Shown here: piece after piece, positions 34,706-38,352 of the stretch
How positions within the stretch are numbered: the stretch's first letter is position 1
Layout of the letters: each line of letters begins with the position of its first letter
Source: Acidobacteriota bacterium
GTDB lineage: Bacteria > Acidobacteriota > Terriglobia > UBA7540
Reading direction: 5' to 3'
Assembly: GCA_023474345.1 (NCBI GenBank)
Contig: JAMCXS010000029.1
Location: 1 to 38,352 of the forward strand
DNA: 38,352 bases
The notes under the pieces: generated by a model
The model's input: only the letters and a program-made list of their open reading frames with translations
Databases searched by the model: none
What the model was told of the DNA's origin: nothing
Translations under genes and position numbers: made by a program

Positions 34706-35680
34706 TCAGATTTGGCCTCTTTCAGTAATCGTATCACGTTGGCCTGTCTTTTGTTCTTTCTTGCCGCCTCCGTGGGGCCGGAGCTTCTCTGGCCGCCCTG
34801 GCAGACCCGGTTGGGCTGCCAATTTTCGCATCATTTCAAGGTTCCGTTTATCGTCGTCCGGATTGTCCACAGGCGTTTCACAGATAAAGGGAATGTCCCG
34901 CAGGCGCGGGTGGCGTACGATCCGCGCAAAGGCTTCCGCGCCAATTTGCCCTTTGCCGATGTGCTCGTGGCGATCGGCATGGGAGTTGAAAGCCGCCTTC
35001 GAATCGTTGGCATGGATGACGCGCACGTTCTTGAGGCCGATGGTCTTTTCGAGAGCTTTAACCGTCTCGCGGAGCCCGGCGGGCGTGTGGATGGGGTATC
35101 CCGACGCAAAGCAGTGCGCCGTGTCGATGCAAGCCCCCACGGGCAGTTCCCTTCCCGCCCTCGCGATGATTTCCGCGACCTCCTCAAAACTCCGGCCGAT
35201 GGCCGATCCCTGTCCGGCGGTATTCTCAATCAAGATCATCAGCCCATCCAGTTGAAATCCGCCGGCAGCTTCCTGGAGCGACTCGGCGCAGGACTTGACA
35301 GCTTCCGCCGCGCTCGACCCCTTGGCGCTTCCGGGATGCGCCACCAGGTAATCCGCGCCGAGATCCAGGGCCCTTCGGATCTCGCCTCGGAAGCTCGCAA
35401 TCGACTTCTTCCGGATCTCCGTTTCCGAAGAGGCCAGGTTGATCAGATAATTGTCGTGAATCACCAAAGGCGCAAGTCCAGCCGCCTCGCGCGCCGCCCG
35501 AAAGCGCCGGCAGGCCTCTGCCGACGGCTCCTCGGCCCGCCAGCCCCGCGGATTGGCGGAAAACATCTGAAACGTGTCGCAGCCGATTCCCTTGGCACGG
35601 TGCACCGCATTTACGAGCGCCCCGGCAATTGAGGTGTGGACGCCTACCCGCACTCCGCCTCCCGCTATTGGAACGTGCAT
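34706..35680 (-). CDS. nfo: endonuclease IV (AP endonuclease)
   Basis: A 324-aa base-excision-repair enzyme that cuts 5' of abasic sites. It is a TIM barrel with the three-zinc site spread over VIHDNYLINLAS, LVAHPGSAKG, LIENTAGQG, CIDTAHCFASGY, VIHANDSK..FNSHADRHEHIGKG and FICETPVDN; all the His, Asp and Glu ligands expected for Nfo can be seen. A basic tail after residue 285 (PEKLRPHGGGKKEQKTG) is longer than in E. coli and may add DNA contacts. The ATG has no strong ribosome site. It precedes leuS by 56 bp on the same strand and may be co-transcribed. Confidence 0.95.
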   Translation of the reverse strand: MHVPIAGGGVRVGVHTSIAGALVNAVHRAKGIGCDTFQMFSANPRGWRAEEPSAEACRRFRAAREAAGLAPLVIHDNYLINLASSETEIRKKSIASFRGEIRRALDLGADYLVAHPGSAKGSSAAEAVKSCAESLQEAAGGFQLDGLMILIENTAGQGSAIGRSFEEVAEIIARAGRELPVGACIDTAHCFASGYPIHTPAGLRETVKALEKTIGLKNVRVIHANDSKAAFNSHADRHEHIGKGQIGAEAFARIVRHPRLRDIPFICETPVDNPDDDKRNLEMMRKLAAQPGLPGRPEKLRPHGGGKKEQKTGQRDTITERGQI

Positions 35681-35807
35681 CTTAGCAGAGCGCCTTCAAA
35701 CCCGTCAATTTGTCCGGCGCTTGTCGTGTAGAAGACGAACGCATGCGGTATTGAGCGAAAGGGATTCCAGTTTCCGGGTTAAAATCCGGGATGGCAGTAG
35801 CGTGATA

Positions 35808-35823
35808 GGTTTCACGTGAAACC
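35808..35823. promoter_or_regulatory. parS-like centromere site
   Basis: GGTTTCACGTGAAACC is a perfect 16-bp palindrome (18 bp with the flanking A and T). Its inner GTTTCACGTGAAAC matches the nearly universal bacterial parS core (TGTTTCACGTGAAACA); only the outermost pair differs. It lies 23 kb from parAB, in the gap between two divergent genes, where a ParB-binding site is tolerated. Confidence 0.8.
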
Positions 35824-35983
35824 TTACGCCGATTGTCGGCGCGCCGACAGCTGAAGTATTACTTTAATTCTGGCGCGCAAGCATTCCAACCCCACATTCA
35901 GACATCCGGCCCTTGCGCGACTCGGCTGCAATTCCCCGCCCCTGGCATCCGCAATCTGACCGGACACAACAAGGACAGATCGT

Positions 35984-35991
35984 GCTAAAAT
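35984..35991 (+). promoter_or_regulatory. extended -10 promoter just before the esterase-like gene
   Basis: TGCTAAAAT (from 35983) fits an extended -10 (TGnTANAAT), nine bases before the ATG at 36001. A weak -35 (CGGACA) lies 19 bp upstream. Transcription would begin at or within a few bases of the start codon, and no ribosome site is seen, so the mRNA may be leaderless or nearly so. Confidence 0.45.
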
Positions 35992-36000
35992 CCACCCCCT

Positions 36001-37707
36001 ATGAAACCATACAAACCCGCAAGTCTTCCGGGCCGCGCATCAAAAGCTACGCAGTGTTTGCTGATCATCCTGATGGGCTGCTGCGCCCTTCGCGCCTTTT
36101 CAGCCGCTCCGGAAGCGGCAACCAAATTCGAGATTTCCTTTCCGGCATCTGTGCACAGAGGACCGATCACCGGACGGGTCTTTCTGATTGTCAGTCGGCG
36201 AGACACCACGGAGCCGCGTTTCCGCGCGGGGTGGTGGGGCGACACCCCGCCCATCTTTGGAGTGGATGTTTCCGCTCTCAAGCCTGGAGGAGCAGCCACG
36301 GTCGATTCCGGCACGCTGGGCTATCCCGTCAAAAGCTTGCGGGATATTCCTCCCGGCAACTATTACGTGCAGGCGGTGCTGAACGTTTATACCGAGTTTC
36401 ACCGCGCGGACGGCCACGTGATTTGGGCGCATATGGATCACTGGGAAGGTCAGTGGTTCGCGAGCTCTCCGGGAAATCTCTATAGCGAAGTCCGCCAGGT
36501 TCACCTCGATCCCCGCGCCGGCTACGACATCAAAATCAGCCTGGCGCGGGTCATTCCCCCCATCCACGCCCCCCCGGATACGGCCTGGGTCAAGCACCTC
36601 AAGATTCAAAGCAGACTTCTCAGCCATTTTTGGGGACGGCCCATCTATCTGGGGGCGACGGTGCTGCTCCCTAAGGGCTACGACGAACACCCGCAAGTCC
36701 ATTATCCCGTGGTCTACTTGCAAGGTCACTTCAGCTTGCGCCCTCCTTTCGGATTTCGGGCGCCGGGTTCCGGCCAGGAAGAGAGCGAGGACGACCGGGG
36801 TCGAGAGTTCTCGAACGCCTGGGACTCCTCCGGCTTTCCGCGGATGGTCGTCGTCACTTTCCAGCACCCTACTCCCTACTTTGACGATTCTTACGCGGTC
36901 AACTCCGCTAATGACGGTCCTTACGGCGATGCCATCATGAAAGAACTTATTCCCGCCGTCGAAGCGCGGTTTCGGGTTATCCGCCAGCCTTACGGGCGAC
37001 TTCTTACGGGCGGTTCGACCGGCGGATGGGAATCCCTGGCGCTGCAGCTTTATCACCCCGCGTTCTTTGGAGGCGTCTGGTGCTTCTGCCCTGACCCCAT
37101 CGATTTCCGCAACTACGGGCTTATCAACATCTACACCGATGACAACGCCTTCCGCGTTCCCGATCGCCACTGGTTGATTCCGCAGCGCTACATCATGCGT
37201 GCCTCCGATGGCCAGCCGGAGGTTACAGTCCGCCAATTCAGCCGGCTTGAAGCAGTGCTTGGAACCCACGGCCGGTCCGGCCAGCAGCTTGAGGCCTGGG
37301 AAGCTGTCTTCGGCCCGGTGGGCGCCGATGGTTATCCAAAGCCGCTGTGGAACAAGCTGACGGGCCAGATCGATCATCAGGTCGCTGACTATATGCGCGA
37401 TCACGGCTACGACCTGAGAGCCTATCTCAGCCGGAACTGGCCGACGATCGGGCATGAGCTTGTGGGAAAACTGCATTTTTACGTGGGCGATATGGACAAC
37501 TATTATTTGAATCTGGCCATCTACCGCATGCAGAATTACCTGCGCGAAACCCGGGATCCTCATTACAAAGGCACGTTTGAGTACGGCCGCCCTATGAAAG
37601 GCCACGGCTGGAGCCCCATGTCGAACGCACAATTGATCAGGGCCATGGCCGCATTTGTAAAAGAGCACGCTCCTGCAGGCACCAACACTGCGGCATGGAA
37701 TTATTGA
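36001..37707 (+). CDS. exported alpha/beta-hydrolase (esterase-D-like) protein
   Basis: A 568-aa exported protein: signal peptide about 17-36 (LLIILMGCCALRAFSA), a beta-rich N-terminal domain (about 40-185: FEISFPASVHRGPITGRVFL, PPGNYYVQAVLNVY), then an esterase/enterochelin-hydrolase-like alpha/beta domain (about 215-555). The nucleophile elbow is G-G-S339-T-G-G; acid and base candidates are D497 or D499 (FYVGDMDNYYL) and H535 (KGHGWSP). VHYPVVYLQGHF and FQHPTPYFDDSYAVNS are typical of this group. It probably hydrolyses esters in the periplasm, but the substrate is unknown. The ATG lacks a ribosome site (see the promoter entry). Confidence 0.85.
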   Translation: MKPYKPASLPGRASKATQCLLIILMGCCALRAFSAAPEAATKFEISFPASVHRGPITGRVFLIVSRRDTTEPRFRAGWWGDTPPIFGVDVSALKPGGAATVDSGTLGYPVKSLRDIPPGNYYVQAVLNVYTEFHRADGHVIWAHMDHWEGQWFASSPGNLYSEVRQVHLDPRAGYDIKISLARVIPPIHAPPDTAWVKHLKIQSRLLSHFWGRPIYLGATVLLPKGYDEHPQVHYPVVYLQGHFSLRPPFGFRAPGSGQEESEDDRGREFSNAWDSSGFPRMVVVTFQHPTPYFDDSYAVNSANDGPYGDAIMKELIPAVEARFRVIRQPYGRLLTGGSTGGWESLALQLYHPAFFGGVWCFCPDPIDFRNYGLINIYTDDNAFRVPDRHWLIPQRYIMRASDGQPEVTVRQFSRLEAVLGTHGRSGQQLEAWEAVFGPVGADGYPKPLWNKLTGQIDHQVADYMRDHGYDLRAYLSRNWPTIGHELVGKLHFYVGDMDNYYLNLAIYRMQNYLRETRDPHYKGTFEYGRPMKGHGWSPMSNAQLIRAMAAFVKEHAPAGTNTAAWNY

Positions 37708-37756
37708 TCCAGCTTTCCGTTGGAGAACTGGATCAACGAGCCGCTCTTGTCGGCTC
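37704..37756. terminator. tandem hairpins at the end of the esterase-like gene
   Basis: TTGATCCAG (37704-37712) pairs with CTGGATCAA (37728-37736), with a smaller inner stem; the stop codon lies in the left arm. GAGCCG-CTCTTGT-CGGCTC follows at 37738-37756. Neither has a clear T-run; termination or mRNA stabilisation is likely. Confidence 0.5.
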
Positions 37757-37860
37757 CACAATAAGCAAAACGCTTGCTTCCACAGGAGCGCTCCTTATCC
37801 TAATGCGGTACACGAGGTACCCATTCCTATGTACTCTTAAAAAGGCTATCCCATAGGCAT

Positions 37861-37949
37861 AATGTAATACTTTATGTTTTATGATTCAACGCTAGCAAAA
37901 CACGACTCGCGGAGTTCAGTGAGAACCGGTCCTAGCCATCCCCTTCTTC
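37861..37949 (+). repeat. left arm of an 89-bp perfect inverted repeat
   Basis: The 89 bases beginning AATGTAATACTTTATG and ending CCATCCCCTTCTTC are the exact reverse complement of 38264-38352. The arms are separated by 314 bp. Because the right arm ends at the last base of the window, the repeat may extend further. Either a mobile-element-like structure or an assembly end artefact. Confidence 0.9.
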
Positions 37950-37972
37950 CCGGCCAGCCCGCTCAGTGCCTC

Positions 37973-38248
37973 CTACGGCGCCGACCACTGAATGTTTGTG
38001 CCGAATTGGGTGTCGTCGCTGAGCATGGTCCGCAGGTGCAGGGTGTGCGCATCAGTATTTTCACGCTTCGCAGTAATAAGCCTCCACAAGCTGGGCATTC
38101 CATTCTGCGAGCCTGCCAGCTTCGCCCCGGCAACAGGCGTTGAGTAATTCTTGTTCCTCTCGGCGGTGGCTCCAATTGTTGTGCCGGAGTCATCCGGAAC
38201 GATAAAACCCAACACGATGGCCTTTGCGTTTGCGGGCGTGTCGCCCAC
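37973..38248 (-). CDS. possible gene fragment inside the inverted repeat
   Basis: An open frame of 91 codons on the minus strand ending at a TAG. It continues upstream, without a good start, into the right repeat arm as far as a TGA there. The peptide has ordinary amino-acid and codon use (AKAIVLGFIVPDDSGTTIGA; LHLRTMLSDDTQFGTNIQW), so it may be the C-terminal remnant of a real gene. I do not recognise the family. No ribosome site supports the GTG at 38248. Confidence 0.3.
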   Translation of the reverse strand: MGDTPANAKAIVLGFIVPDDSGTTIGATAERNKNYSTPVAGAKLAGSQNGMPSLWRLITAKRENTDAHTLHLRTMLSDDTQFGTNIQWSAP

Positions 38249-38263
38249 GTGCCAGGCGGAAGT

Positions 38264-38352
38264 GAAGAAGGGGATGGCTAGGACCGGTTCTCACTGAACT
38301 CCGCGAGTCGTGTTTTGCTAGCGTTGAATCATAAAACATAAAGTATTACATT
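38264..38352 (-). repeat. right arm of an 89-bp perfect inverted repeat
   Basis: The exact reverse complement of 37861-37949 with no mismatch. It runs to the last base of the window. Confidence 0.9.

Noticed and set aside
36100-37761. 553-codon antisense frame over the esterase-like gene
   Set aside because: The plus-strand protein has a signal peptide and hydrolase motifs; the antisense frame is a GC-bias shadow.
1-38352. CRISPR arrays, phage genes, rRNA or a complete insertion sequence
   Set aside because: No regularly spaced direct repeats with spacers, no cas, phage or transposase genes and no rRNA were seen.

Overview
The window looks like chromosomal DNA of an acidobacterium or a close relative. 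It is moderately GC-rich and Gram-negative in character: it has a Tol-Pal cluster, a small outer-membrane barrel and a TonB-type protein. It also has Tat-exported oxidoreductases and a sulfatase, several GTG/TTG starts, and hairpin repeats between genes. This placement rests on gene content and my memory of gene families; no search was run.

Layout. At 0.1-4.4 kb are a conserved protein of unknown function, 1.1 kb of non-coding DNA holding an 11-bp-periodic TTCGTTTT array, a small membrane protein, and a minus-strand unit. That unit reads FemAB/GNAT-like acyltransferase, then a cysteine-motif protein, then tRNA-Cys(GCA), and lies between two diverged direct repeats. At 4.9-11.7 kb are a Tat-type sulfatase, an MBL-fold hydrolase, two aldo/keto reductases, a YpdA-like flavoprotein behind a perfect SoxR/MerR-like palindrome, a gamma-glutamylcyclotransferase-like protein and an overlapping unknown gene. 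At 11.9-18.2 kb on the minus strand are recN, miaB, a DUF151 nuclease, parA, parB and a CxCxxC protein. At 18.6-25.8 kb on the plus strand are tolQ, tolR, a TonB/TolA-like gene, tolB, pal, cpoB, ssb and a beta-barrel protein. At 26.2-30.5 kb are a malic enzyme with a phosphotransacetylase-like tail, an ECF sigma/anti-sigma/Spy-like operon and a divergent XRE regulator. At 30.6-37.7 kb are guaA, leuS and nfo on the minus strand, a parS-like site and a large exported esterase-like protein. The last 0.5 kb is bounded by an 89-bp perfect inverted repeat reaching the window end.

How the parts work together. ParA, ParB and the parS-like palindrome at 35.8 kb form a chromosome segregation set. The Tol genes form an envelope-constriction and outer-membrane-integrity machine. 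The sigma/anti-sigma/Spy-like genes look like an envelope-stress module with an autoregulatory promoter. The most unusual item is the acyltransferase/Cys-protein/tRNA-Cys unit. FemAB-type enzymes can use aminoacyl-tRNA as donor, and this tRNA-Cys carries A19 and U56 in place of the nearly universal G19-C56 pair. A dedicated Cys-tRNA donor for a non-ribosomal transfer is therefore a testable hypothesis, not an established function.
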